From NCBI RefSeq assembly GCF_002291425.1, contig NZ_CP014136.1, forward strand, positions 4,278,001 to 4,342,000: a stretch of DNA of 64,000 nucleotides, read 5' to 3'. This stretch comes from Gibbsiella quercinecans. GTDB taxonomy: Bacteria; Pseudomonadota; Gammaproteobacteria; Enterobacterales; Enterobacteriaceae. Under the pieces are notes generated by a model. The model worked only from the letters and a program-made list of their open reading frames with translations, had not been told where the DNA came from and searched no databases. Shown piece by piece: positions 44,125 through 53,456 of this stretch (its first letter is position 1; every line of letters begins with the position of its first letter). The position numbers were made by a program, and so were the translations under genes.

Positions 44125-46785
44125 ATGATGGAAAACCCGGCAATCCTCCTGCGTCGTCTTAATCCTTACTGTGCCCGTGCGCTTGAAGGCGCGGCTTCCC
44201 TGTGCCAGACCCGCGCACACGCGGAAATCGCACCAGAACACTGGTTGTTGAAACTGTTGGAGCAGGGCGAAGGCGATCTGACGGTGCTGGCGCGCCGCTA
44301 CGAATGGGATATGGATGCGATCTGGCAGGATTTGCTCGGCTGGCTGGACAAGCTGCCGCGTGCGTTGCGCAGCCGCCCACAGCTCTCTGATAGCATCCAA
44401 ACGCTGTTGCAGCAAGCCTGGCTGCTGGCTTCGCTTGCCGGTGAGACGCAAATTCGAAGCCAGTATCTGCTGATGGCGTTGATTGATAAACCGAAGCTGG
44501 TTCGCTGCGAAGGTTTGTGGCCGCTGTTGACCCTGGGGCGAAGCCAACTGGAGCGCCTGCGCCCGCTGCTGGATGCGCAGTCGGACGAGCGCCCGGACGT
44601 TCAGCAGGAAGCCGAACTTGCGCAAGAGCACGGTGGCGACGTGGTGTTCGTTGGCCGCCCGATTGGGGCGGAAGTGAAACCGGGGGAACTCAACCCGGCG
44701 TTACAAAATGCATTGGACAAATTCACCCTTGATGTCACCGCCAAAGCTCGCGAAGGTAAAATCGACCCGGTGTTTGGCCGCGATAGTGAAATTCGCCAAA
44801 TGGTGGACATCCTCTCTCGCCGCCGGAAGAACAACCCGATTCTGGTGGGGGAACCCGGCGTGGGCAAAACCGCGCTGGTGGAAGGGCTGGCGCTGCGCAT
44901 TGCCGAAGGCAACGTACCGGAAAGCCTGAAACCCGTGAGTTTGCGGACTCTGGATCTCGGCCTGCTGCAAGCGGGAGCCGGTGTGAAAGGTGAATTTGAA
45001 CAGCGCCTGAAAAATGTCATTGAAGCCGTGCAGCAGTCGCTGGCTCCGGTTCTATTGTTTATCGATGAAGCGCACACCATTATCGGCGCGGGTAACTCGG
45101 CGGGGGGCGCTGATGCTGCCAACCTGCTGAAACCTGCGCTGGCGCGTGGCGAACTGCGCACTATTGCCGCGACCACCTGGAGCGAATACAAACAGTATTT
45201 TGAACGTGACGCCGCGCTGGAGCGCCGCTTTCAGATGGTGAAGGTGGATGAACCGGATGACGACACCGCCGGCCTGATGCTGCGCGGTCTGAAATCCCGT
45301 TACGCGGAGCACCACGGTGTGCACATCACCGATGATGCGGTACGCGCCGCCGTTACGCTCTCAAGGCGCTATCTGACCGGGCGGCAACTGCCGGACAAAG
45401 CGATCGATCTGCTGGATACCGCCGCTGCTCGCGTGCGTATGGGGCTTGATACCGTCCCGGAAGCCCTCACTCGTTTGAAGGCGCAACTGACGGCACTGGA
45501 GCTGGAAGCCCAGGCGCTGCAAGAAGATATCGCTACGGGCAGCAATAAGCACGGCGATCGCCTGCGAGCCATTGAACAGCAGCGCATCCAACTGGCAACG
45601 ACTCTGCAACGGCAGGAAGCGCATTTTGCAGCGGAAAAAACGCTGGCGATGCAGTTGATGGCCTGCCGCCAGGGCATTCAGCCTGGGGATGAGTATCAGG
45701 CGGATATCCATGATTTACAGAAAAAGCTCGAAGCGCTGCAACAAGATACGGCCCTGATTCAGATTGATGTGGATGCCCGCACTGTCGCCAACGTGATTGC
45801 CGATTGGACCGGCGTGCCGCTCTCCTCGCTGATGAAAGATCAACAGACCGAACTGCTGACGCTGGAACAGGAAATCGGTAAACGGGTAGTCGGCCAGGAA
45901 GTGGCCCTGGCCGCTGTTGCCCAGCGCCTGCGCGCCGCTAAAACCGGCCTGACCGCCGAGAACGGCCCGCAGGGCGTATTCCTGCTGGTGGGCCCAAGTG
46001 GGGTGGGCAAAACAGAGAGCGCGCTGGTGCTGGCGGATGCGCTGTACGGCGGTGAAAAGTCGCTGATTACCATTAACCTGTCTGAATACCAGGAACCGCA
46101 CACCGTTTCCCAACTGAAAGGCTCGCCCCCAGGCTACGTGGGTTACGGCCAGGGCGGCATTCTTACCGAAGCGGTGCGCAAGCGGCCATACAGTGTGGTG
46201 CTGCTGGATGAAGTGGAAAAAGCGCATCGTGATGTGATGAACCTGTTCTATCAGGTGTTCGACCGCGGTTTTATGCGCGATGGCGAAGGGCGTGAAATCG
46301 ACTTTCGCAACACCGTTATCCTGATGACATCCAACCTCGGCAGCGATCACCTGATGCAACTGCTGGATGAACAGCCGGATGCTACCGAAGGCAACCTGCA
46401 CGAACTGCTGCGTCCGATTTTACGTGACCACTTTCAGCCAGCGCTGCTGGCCCGCTTTCAGACGGTGATTTATCGCCCGTTGAGTGAGCCGGCGATGCGT
46501 ACCATCGTCGAAATGAAGCTTGAGCAGGTGAGCAAACGCCTGCACCGCCACTACGGCCTGACCACGCAGATTGAGGAGAGTTTGTACGATGCCCTGACCT
46601 CCGCCTGCCTGCTGCCGGACACCGGCGCGCGCAACGTCGACAGCCTGCTCAACCAACAAATTCTGCCGGTACTGAGCCAGCAGTTGCTAAGCCATATGGC
46701 CGCAAAGCAAACACCGCAATCTTTGACGCTTGGCTGGAGTGAGGAAGAGGGGATAGTGATGGCATTTGACGAAGCCACTCGTTGA
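44125..46785 (+). CDS. tssH: T6SS sheath-recycling ATPase TssH (ClpV)
   Basis: An 886-residue AAA+ ClpB-like ATPase that pulls apart contracted TssBC sheaths. An N-terminal Clp-N repeat domain spans 1-~150. The first AAA domain has GEPGVGKT at 242-249 and FIDEAHT; the second has GPSGVGKT at 623-630 and VVLLDEVEKAH. A coiled middle domain (TRLKAQLTALELEAQALQED) and a D2-small domain complete it. ATG 44125 or 44128; GAGAGA upstream. Ends 16 bases before an unrelated gene pair. Confidence 0.96.
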   Translation: MMENPAILLRRLNPYCARALEGAASLCQTRAHAEIAPEHWLLKLLEQGEGDLTVLARRYEWDMDAIWQDLLGWLDKLPRALRSRPQLSDSIQTLLQQAWLLASLAGETQIRSQYLLMALIDKPKLVRCEGLWPLLTLGRSQLERLRPLLDAQSDERPDVQQEAELAQEHGGDVVFVGRPIGAEVKPGELNPALQNALDKFTLDVTAKAREGKIDPVFGRDSEIRQMVDILSRRRKNNPILVGEPGVGKTALVEGLALRIAEGNVPESLKPVSLRTLDLGLLQAGAGVKGEFEQRLKNVIEAVQQSLAPVLLFIDEAHTIIGAGNSAGGADAANLLKPALARGELRTIAATTWSEYKQYFERDAALERRFQMVKVDEPDDDTAGLMLRGLKSRYAEHHGVHITDDAVRAAVTLSRRYLTGRQLPDKAIDLLDTAAARVRMGLDTVPEALTRLKAQLTALELEAQALQEDIATGSNKHGDRLRAIEQQRIQLATTLQRQEAHFAAEKTLAMQLMACRQGIQPGDEYQADIHDLQKKLEALQQDTALIQIDVDARTVANVIADWTGVPLSSLMKDQQTELLTLEQEIGKRVVGQEVALAAVAQRLRAAKTGLTAENGPQGVFLLVGPSGVGKTESALVLADALYGGEKSLITINLSEYQEPHTVSQLKGSPPGYVGYGQGGILTEAVRKRPYSVVLLDEVEKAHRDVMNLFYQVFDRGFMRDGEGREIDFRNTVILMTSNLGSDHLMQLLDEQPDATEGNLHELLRPILRDHFQPALLARFQTVIYRPLSEPAMRTIVEMKLEQVSKRLHRHYGLTTQIEESLYDALTSACLLPDTGARNVDSLLNQQILPVLSQQLLSHMAAKQTPQSLTLGWSEEEGIVMAFDEATR

Positions 46786-46801
46786 TTAAAGGAGCACAAT
46801 C

Positions 46802-47452
46802 GTGGACAGTGCTAAAGAAATTGCCAGAGATATGCTGGAGGCTATTAATGTCGATAGATCTGGATTCTGGGGGGCTATAGCTAAGGGATTTATTTCACTC
46901 CCGGTGAGCTTTGGTTATCTCGGATATGATTTTATGGACGTTGAACATAGAAGAGATAATTTGGACGATAAGTTCAGAATTGCGCAGCTCATCAAAAGGA
47001 CAACTTTCAACAAAATAATAGTTGAAAGTGTTATTAATGTATTTGTTAGTGATTTTGTATCCCGAATAGATATGCCTTCTCTAGGAGTAGAAATAGCTGG
47101 GAGTCGCGTTGGCAAAATATTTTTTGCACAATGGACTGGTATAAAATTAGGCTATGTGATTTCGGAGCGAGCGGTTACCGCCCTCTTTGCGGTTACCGCC
47201 CTCTTTGCGGGTACCGTCATCGGAGGGTTGCTTTCAATTGGTGCTGAAACATCCCGAGCGATTTATACATCCAGATATCTACGTGAAAGAAACCCCGAGG
47301 CTTATTATAAATTAAAACGCATGGGGGATTTAGATCTGATTTATTTTATTGTTGAAGATGCCGTTAGACCCTTTGAGAGTGCATGTCGTATTAGTGAATT
47401 AAATTCTGTTGAGTTTGATAGGATTTGCAGATATTTTTTTGGTGGCTTATGA
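46802..47452 (+). CDS. Unknown hydrophobic protein between tssH and vgrG
   Basis: A 216-residue protein starting at GTG 46802 with AAAGGAG 7 bases upstream. I do not recognise a family. It has two moderately hydrophobic segments: KGFISLPVSFGYLGYDF (~28-44) and the strong RAVTALFAVTALFAGTVIGGLLSIG (~123-147), in which a six-residue unit is duplicated (see the repeat at 47171). Basic/aromatic flanks follow (ETSRAIYTSRYLRERNPEAYY). Its DNA is clearly more AT-rich than tssH. Its ATGA overlap with the next, tiny membrane protein suggests a linked pair. An effector of membrane-pore type with its immunity protein is a hypothesis only. Confidence 0.75.
   Translation: MDSAKEIARDMLEAINVDRSGFWGAIAKGFISLPVSFGYLGYDFMDVEHRRDNLDDKFRIAQLIKRTTFNKIIVESVINVFVSDFVSRIDMPSLGVEIAGSRVGKIFFAQWTGIKLGYVISERAVTALFAVTALFAGTVIGGLLSIGAETSRAIYTSRYLRERNPEAYYKLKRMGDLDLIYFIVEDAVRPFESACRISELNSVEFDRICRYFFGGL
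47171..47206 (+). repeat. Tandem 18-bp duplication inside the unknown gene
   Basis: GCGGTTACCGCCCTCTTT occurs twice back-to-back (47171-47188 and 47189-47206), then a degenerate third start GCGGGTACCG. In the protein it repeats AVTALF, extending a hydrophobic helix without a frameshift. Confidence 0.9.
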
Positions 47453-47676
47453 CTTTAAAAAATATTTTCAAAGTTATTTTTTATAACCTGTTATGTACAG
47501 TTGGTGGGACATTGGCAGTTTTAGGCGCTGTTTTTTCATGTTGGTTCTTTTTCGTGTCAGAGGTAGCAGGTAGATTATATTTAGGTGTGGGTTTTATTTT
47601 ACTTACTTATGTTGGTTACTTAATCTATCGATTCGCATTTCCACATATTCATAAAAAATGGACTGATCACTATTAG
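47449..47676 (+). CDS. Small two-helix membrane protein, partner of the preceding gene
   Basis: A 75-residue protein (MTLKNIFKVIFYNLLCTVGGTLAVLG...), with two predicted helices (about 8-38 and 44-64) and a positively charged His-rich end (HIHKKWTDHY). Its ATG overlaps the stop of the 46802 gene (ATGA). Strongly AT-rich. No family recognised. Its size, topology and coupling resemble inner-membrane immunity proteins of T6SS pore-forming toxins; that is inference. Confidence 0.7.
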   Translation: MTLKNIFKVIFYNLLCTVGGTLAVLGAVFSCWFFFVSEVAGRLYLGVGFILLTYVGYLIYRFAFPHIHKKWTDHY

Positions 47677-48120
47677 TATCATGCTAATATGGTTTTTTTT
47701 GTGAGGCATAAGTATAAAAAATCAATCCATATATTCCCAATATAATTCGTTCTACAAAAGGGATGCAACGCTGCGAATACCTTGTATTTTACTCCAAAAA
47801 TTAACTGTGGTGCGAGGAAAACCAACATATCTACAAGTTTAAGTTTTACGGCTATAGTTATTTAATGGTTATTTATCAAGTTCTTCCCAGGGTAGATATG
47901 ATATTTTACATTGGTTTTTTTTCGGGTTTTTATAAAATCTCTATCGGTTTATTTTTTGTGTGCTCGTGTTCTTTTTTGTTTTTATAGCCTATGGTATTTA
48001 TAAATACGCTCCGACTTAAATTTGTAATGAGTGAATTAATCGTTATTAGCCACTTTCCTTAACGAAATAATAGTGCGGCCTTGCTTAACATCATTATTTT
48101 ACTGGTCGGGTATTATACAA
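47677..48120. other. AT-rich gap before vgrG
   Basis: 444 bases of AT-rich sequence, no protein frame with a ribosome-binding site. Presumably carries the vgrG promoter; it could also hide remnants of an exchanged effector gene. Confidence 0.5.
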
Positions 48121-50967
48121 ATGGAGAATATATCTAATATGATTGGAACCACGCTTAATCGCTATAGTCTGAATATTCCTTCCTGTCTTTATCCGCTGGA
48201 TGTGGAGAGTTTTCAAGGCGTGGAAAAGATGAGTGTTCTCTACCATTACACTATCCGCTTCACCTGTCCTCACCCGGATCTCACCGCTGATATGATGTTA
48301 AGTAAACCAGCCACATTAAATATGGGCGTGGGCGATCTTTTCAATTCGGTGGTGGGAAAAATCGTACATGGGGTAGTCACAAGTTTTCGTCGCCTTACGG
48401 GCTCTCGCGATCAGGTCGAGTATGAAATTATTATCGAACCTTTCCTTTCATTGCTAAACAAACAGTTCCGCACTCATCGTTTCTTTGTGAATAAATCGGT
48501 GCCGGAAGTTGTGGAGCAGGTTTTGCAAGAACATGGCCTGAAAGGTTGGGAGTATGAGTTCACCCTGAAGGTAGGTTACCCGAAACGTGAGCAGATTAAC
48601 CAGTATCAGGAAAGTGATCTGGACTTTATTGAGCGTCTGATGGCGGAAGTGGGGATTTTTTACTTTTTTACTCTCCAGCCGGATACACAAACGGAAGTGG
48701 TACATTTCGCGGACAAACAAAGTGCCTGGCAATTTGGTAAGACACTACCGCTGAACAGCCCGTCGGGTATGAATGATAATGCTGTTGATTCTGTATGGGG
48801 GGTGAATGTTCTCCACAACGTGGTTGAACGTATGGTGACGGCCAATGATTACAACTACAGGGAAGCGCAGAAGGTGCTTATGTCTGCCCCGGTGGACATG
48901 ACGCGCGGCGATGGTGATGGCGTGACATATGGTGAGGTGTATCACTATCGCCCACGTCACCTGGAAAGTGGCGATAAAATTGATCCGGCGGCGGAAACTG
49001 GCAATTTTTGGGCCCATCTCGAGCATGAGCGTTTTCTGACCAACCAAACGTTGGTGACCGGCAACAGTACGGATATCACTCTGAGCCCAGCGCAGGTTTT
49101 GGTTATTACCGAAACAACTATTCCCCCCACCTTACCTGCAATTGTTGAAAATGGCCTGGTTATTCTGCGTGTAGGTTATTTCGCCAGCCGTAAGAATGCT
49201 CTACAGGTTTTGTGGACGGCGGTGCCTTACAACGAAACCCGCTGCTGGCGGCCGCCGGCTAAAAAGCGCCCGGTTATCAGTGGCACACTGACGGCTCGTA
49301 TCACCAGTGCTAAAAACAACGATATCTACGCCTGGCAGGATGAAGCCGGTCTTTACCGGGTGAAATTTGATGCTGACCGGGATGACAAAAGCCAGGGTAT
49401 GGAAAGTATGCCGGTGCGTTTCGCCAAACCTTACGGCGGCGACAAATACGGCTTCCACTTCCCGTTGATACAGGGGACCGAAGTGGCGATCGCGTTCCAC
49501 GAAGGTGACCCGGATCGCCCGTATATCGCTCATGCCCTGCATGACTCCCGCCATGTTGACCACGTCACTGAACTGAACAGTACGCGCAATGTTATCCGCA
49601 CAGCGGGCCTGAACAAGCTGCGGATGGAAGACAAACGCGGTGAGGAGCACATCAAGCTCAGTACGGAGTACGGGGGCAAGACACAGCTTAATTTAGGGCA
49701 CAACGTCAACGCGAGCAGGGTTCTTCGCGGTGAAGGCGCTGAATTGCGAACGAATGACTGGGTTAGCGTTCGCGGTGGAAAAGGTGTTTTGCTTACTGCA
49801 GATGCGCAACCTGACGTCGGCAGTAAAATGCTTGAAATGGACAGAGCTGTAGAACAATTGGAGCAGGCACTTACGCTGGCAAGAAGCCTTCAGGCAGCAG
49901 CGAAAGGGGCGCAGGCAACGGTATCTGACATTGACAGCCAAAAGACGCTTAACAGCTCACTGAAATATCTGAAAATGCCAGGAATGTTGGCCAGTGCACC
50001 TGCAGGAATTGGTATTCTAAGTCCTGAGACTGTCAGACTTGCTTCAGGCGGGGCAAGTATTGGCCTCATGTCAGGTCAAAACACCGATATCAGTGCCGGG
50101 CAATCATTCACTGTAGCTGCAGGCGAGGCGGTAAGTTTGTTTGCACAGGCAGCAGGAATGAAAATGTATGCAGGGGCAGGGAAGGTGGATATTCAGGCAC
50201 AAGCTGATGCCATGAATGTCTCAGCATTACAGGACATCACTGTCACCAGTGGTCAGGGAAGCGTGAAGGTGAATGCCAGCCAGGAACTGATTTTAAGTTG
50301 CGGTGGCGCTTATATAAAGCTTAGCGGTGGGAATATTGAACTGGGATGTCCGGGGAATATTTTTCTGAAAGCGGCAAATGTCAATCAAACTGGGCCTGCA
50401 ACACTTGATACTCCACCTCTTACTTTCCCTAAGGGATATGGCGGAACGTTTACTGTTACCGATCCTGAATCAGGGGGTATCAAACCATTCACCAGTTATA
50501 AAGTAACCTCTCCAGATGGTGAGGTATATGAAGGAATATCTGACTCGTCAGGGAAGACAGCACCTTTTTATTCATCGACACCTGGTAATGTAAAAATTGA
50601 GTTTCCACGTGAACAAAAGGATGAAGGTCCAGGGCATTGGGTTACTGTTGATCATGATTATCACGGGTTGAAGAATACTGCAATAATGGCAATCAACCGC
50701 TTAACTTCTATGGGTGATGAGGGACGTGTTTTTGGTTCTGAAGGGAAGGACTATATGAATACGAAAAGAGATAAAATCCAGGAATGGCAGCCTTTGCCAT
50801 CTGATGCTGCCGAAGAGATAGAGCAGCAATCAGCAATATATCGCTACGGAGAACAAAGAAAGGTAACGCAAACTTTTCTGGAAGGTGACGATGCCTGGGT
50901 TGTTACAGGTCAGTCGTGGCACTGGCAACCAACGACCGCTGATGATGTCTATGAGGGAAATAAATGA
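48121..50967 (+). CDS. vgrG: T6SS spike protein VgrG (TssI) with C-terminal extension
   Basis: A 948-residue spike trimer subunit. The gp27-like part spans residues ~1-390, the gp5-like OB region ~400-500 (GEPVAIAFHEGDPDRPYIA-type block, here VAIAFHEGDPDRPYIAHALHD), then the needle and DUF2345 region to ~765. After that is a ~175-residue tail: GGTFTVTDPESGG...SYKVTSPDGEVYEG looks like a transthyretin-like strand domain, as used by some VgrGs to bind lipase effectors. ATG 48121 is preferred; a weaker alternative is 48139. Its stop overlaps the next gene's ATG. A lipase lies two genes downstream. Confidence 0.93.
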   Translation: MENISNMIGTTLNRYSLNIPSCLYPLDVESFQGVEKMSVLYHYTIRFTCPHPDLTADMMLSKPATLNMGVGDLFNSVVGKIVHGVVTSFRRLTGSRDQVEYEIIIEPFLSLLNKQFRTHRFFVNKSVPEVVEQVLQEHGLKGWEYEFTLKVGYPKREQINQYQESDLDFIERLMAEVGIFYFFTLQPDTQTEVVHFADKQSAWQFGKTLPLNSPSGMNDNAVDSVWGVNVLHNVVERMVTANDYNYREAQKVLMSAPVDMTRGDGDGVTYGEVYHYRPRHLESGDKIDPAAETGNFWAHLEHERFLTNQTLVTGNSTDITLSPAQVLVITETTIPPTLPAIVENGLVILRVGYFASRKNALQVLWTAVPYNETRCWRPPAKKRPVISGTLTARITSAKNNDIYAWQDEAGLYRVKFDADRDDKSQGMESMPVRFAKPYGGDKYGFHFPLIQGTEVAIAFHEGDPDRPYIAHALHDSRHVDHVTELNSTRNVIRTAGLNKLRMEDKRGEEHIKLSTEYGGKTQLNLGHNVNASRVLRGEGAELRTNDWVSVRGGKGVLLTADAQPDVGSKMLEMDRAVEQLEQALTLARSLQAAAKGAQATVSDIDSQKTLNSSLKYLKMPGMLASAPAGIGILSPETVRLASGGASIGLMSGQNTDISAGQSFTVAAGEAVSLFAQAAGMKMYAGAGKVDIQAQADAMNVSALQDITVTSGQGSVKVNASQELILSCGGAYIKLSGGNIELGCPGNIFLKAANVNQTGPATLDTPPLTFPKGYGGTFTVTDPESGGIKPFTSYKVTSPDGEVYEGISDSSGKTAPFYSSTPGNVKIEFPREQKDEGPGHWVTVDHDYHGLKNTAIMAINRLTSMGDEGRVFGSEGKDYMNTKRDKIQEWQPLPSDAAEEIEQQSAIYRYGEQRKVTQTFLEGDDAWVVTGQSWHWQPTTADDVYEGNK

Positions 50968-51395
50968 AATTCATCTTAAAACACAACTATATATTTTATT
51001 TTTGGGCTGTGTTTGATCTTTTTTATATCGTCAGATTTATCTGGCTGAATATCTCTCAGGGACGAATTCCTTTAATTGATGATATATTGTCTTTTAGCGA
51101 TATTTATCCGCAGCAAGGTGCATATTCGCTAGTTCTTTTTTCTTTTTCATTACTGCTTAATGTATCGATTGTTTTTTCTGCTGTGATGTTATTAAAAAAG
51201 TGGAAGTATGTGAGTTGGATAGTTTATTTTCAAACACCATTCAGGCTGTTCTTCATGATCCCTTCTATTTCGATATTGCCATGGATGTTTAAAACTATGT
51301 CAATCAAAGTTGGGGCGATATTTCTTGCTGCTGTATTCTTATCAGAGATAATTAAGGTTGGAACATTTTATCTTACAAGAGAAAAGAGCTCATGA
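50964..51395 (+). CDS. Four-helix membrane protein between vgrG and the lipase
   Basis: A 143-residue, AT-rich protein with four predicted membrane helices (about 8-30, 48-74, 80-100 and 109-135). It overlaps the vgrG stop by four bases and ends 33 bases before the lipase, so it is co-translated with the module. No family recognised. It could be an additional immunity or an effector-loading helper; no evidence decides. Confidence 0.7.
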   Translation: MKFILKHNYIFYFWAVFDLFYIVRFIWLNISQGRIPLIDDILSFSDIYPQQGAYSLVLFSFSLLLNVSIVFSAVMLLKKWKYVSWIVYFQTPFRLFFMIPSISILPWMFKTMSIKVGAIFLAAVFLSEIIKVGTFYLTREKSS

Positions 51396-51428
51396 TTTTT
51401 TATTAAACCTGAATAAAGAGGGATGTTT

Positions 51429-53456
51429 ATGGCAGGTAGTTCATTAGTGACATCTGTGACGCATACAGAGGCAAAAGCTACGGCGGGAAAGCAAAAACCT
51501 TATTGGGTCGAATTCCAACTTGTAGATGAGCAGAATGTTCCAGTGGCAAATATGCCATGGATAGTCGAAAGTACTCACCCGGTATCCGGACCAGTCGATA
51601 ACTTTACGTATTCAGGTCAAAGCGATGCGGATGGACTTGTTCGCATTGATATGCCGCATGGACTTGAATTGAGGCTGACGTTAGATAGCAATCAACTGGC
51701 TACGGAAATGGAAAAACGTGCCTTACGCGTTAGTCGCGATGCGGAAAATGATTCTGTTGTGCGTCCTGAAGCTGAAGAGAAAGGGTATATCTGGCATTAT
51801 GCCGTTATCGGTGAACTTTGCCGGACGCTTCCTTCTGTTGAGTTAAGAGATGGGGAAGTCTGGCCGCCATTTCATTTCCCTCAGAATAAAATTATGAAAG
51901 GGGTGGTAATAAGAACCAATCAACTTGAAAAGCGACACGTTATTGAAATATGCCCCTTCCGAGCCTGGGAGCTTGTTCTGCATCATCAAAAGGACTATTC
52001 CATTGCGAATGGAATTAACCTTGGGGCAGCAGCAACGCTTGCCTATGCAGATGACAGTACTCTGGATACGGTGTCAATTACGCGCTTTTTTATTAACCAG
52101 TGCCAGGATCTATCCCGCTTACCTCAGCTTTATAAAGACGGCTCTGCATGGAATACGTTAGTACAGGATGTTCCCTTTAGTGAACGATATCATCCCCCGG
52201 TATTTATGGATACCTCACGAGACACTTCGCCTAAAGTAGACGAGAAGAATCCACATGGAACAGCACAGCCAGAGGGCGATATTGCTGCAACAAAGGCAGA
52301 CGGTGATACGCAGCTTTATTATGTTTATAACGCGGATAAGGTGATTGTTGCCTGGCGTGGAACTGCCAGCTTGTTTGATGTAGGAACGGATCTTGCGTTC
52401 AGACCGGTAAATTCAGAATTATGCGATATAGATAAAACGCAATGTTCTAGCCTACTCCCTGCGGGAAAAGTTCATGATGGTTTTTGGAGCGGTTATAGCC
52501 GGGTTTGTAAAAAATTTGAAGCAGAACTAAGTGAGCTTGAGAAACTAATTAAAATAAACGATTTGTTTATTTGTGGACACAGTTTAGGTGGGGCTTTAGC
52601 ATTAATTCAATCAGCATACTTACAAAATGATGATCCTGTACTGTACACATACGGTATGCCAAGAACATTTACAAAGGATGCTGTTGAACAGTTGTCCAGT
52701 ATAACGCACTATCGTCATGTTAATGACAACGACCCGATTCCAGCTGTTCCACCGGAAGCCAACTTGGATAATGAGTTATATAAAATCTGGGGATGGTTTG
52801 GTGGGACGCTGGGCTTTTTCTGGTCTCTGGGGGAACTACTTTCATACCAGATGGTTTCGTGGGGGGATTGCTTCTGGCATCATGGTAATACGGTAGCCTT
52901 TCTCACGGCCACCCAGAGCCGGGAATGGAATGAGTGTAAGAGGGATCTCCCAACTCCGGCGGGGTGTATTACCATCAGAAATCCACTTCCACTAAAGGCT
53001 AAGCTTTATCTGGTGCCCGCTCTGGCGGAACAAGATATGCAACAGGCTGGGAAGAAACAGAAAGAATTTAAAACGTCCTTGACGCAATCGGATTTAAAAG
53101 ATTTTTTCCCTAAAGGCAGAAACCCGGACAGAGGTGTTAATTTAAATATTTTTGAACACTTTATGACGTCCTATATGCCCTATATGTATAACAAGGTTTT
53201 AGAGTTGATTGATAACGCCGGCATAGTGGAAAAACGCACCTTTACTGAGCATCTGCATAATGTTGATTCATTCAGGGAGCAGATGGAAGAAAATAAAAAT
53301 GATATACCGGCTGATGAATTATCAAGAAATGAAATATTCCTTAATATCGAAAGCTTGTTGGGAGCAGCGCTGGCTCCAACATTATCTATGCCGTCTGGCA
53401 ATGATTCGCTTTTGCGGTTTTCTCAATATGGTGAAGAGGTGATGGAAAATGTATAG
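51429..53456 (+). CDS. T6SS class-3 lipase effector (Tle type)
   Basis: A 675-residue predicted phospholipase. The Lipase_3 fold has nucleophile S385 in CGHSLGGALAL, a candidate acid at D433 or D435 in RHVNDNDPIPAVPP, and a candidate His at 484/485 in DCFWHHGN. VIVAWRGTASLFDVGTDL is the lipase oxyanion strand. The N-terminal ~100 residues (WVEFQLVDEQNVPVANMPWIV...GQSDADGLVRID) form a beta-rich domain common in T6SS cargo. ATG 51429 has AGAGGG at 6 bases; ATG 51423 is too close. Located right after VgrG's transthyretin-like tail and before a lipoprotein, it should be an antibacterial membrane-degrading toxin. Confidence 0.86.
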   Translation: MAGSSLVTSVTHTEAKATAGKQKPYWVEFQLVDEQNVPVANMPWIVESTHPVSGPVDNFTYSGQSDADGLVRIDMPHGLELRLTLDSNQLATEMEKRALRVSRDAENDSVVRPEAEEKGYIWHYAVIGELCRTLPSVELRDGEVWPPFHFPQNKIMKGVVIRTNQLEKRHVIEICPFRAWELVLHHQKDYSIANGINLGAAATLAYADDSTLDTVSITRFFINQCQDLSRLPQLYKDGSAWNTLVQDVPFSERYHPPVFMDTSRDTSPKVDEKNPHGTAQPEGDIAATKADGDTQLYYVYNADKVIVAWRGTASLFDVGTDLAFRPVNSELCDIDKTQCSSLLPAGKVHDGFWSGYSRVCKKFEAELSELEKLIKINDLFICGHSLGGALALIQSAYLQNDDPVLYTYGMPRTFTKDAVEQLSSITHYRHVNDNDPIPAVPPEANLDNELYKIWGWFGGTLGFFWSLGELLSYQMVSWGDCFWHHGNTVAFLTATQSREWNECKRDLPTPAGCITIRNPLPLKAKLYLVPALAEQDMQQAGKKQKEFKTSLTQSDLKDFFPKGRNPDRGVNLNIFEHFMTSYMPYMYNKVLELIDNAGIVEKRTFTEHLHNVDSFREQMEENKNDIPADELSRNEIFLNIESLLGAALAPTLSMPSGNDSLLRFSQYGEEVMENV

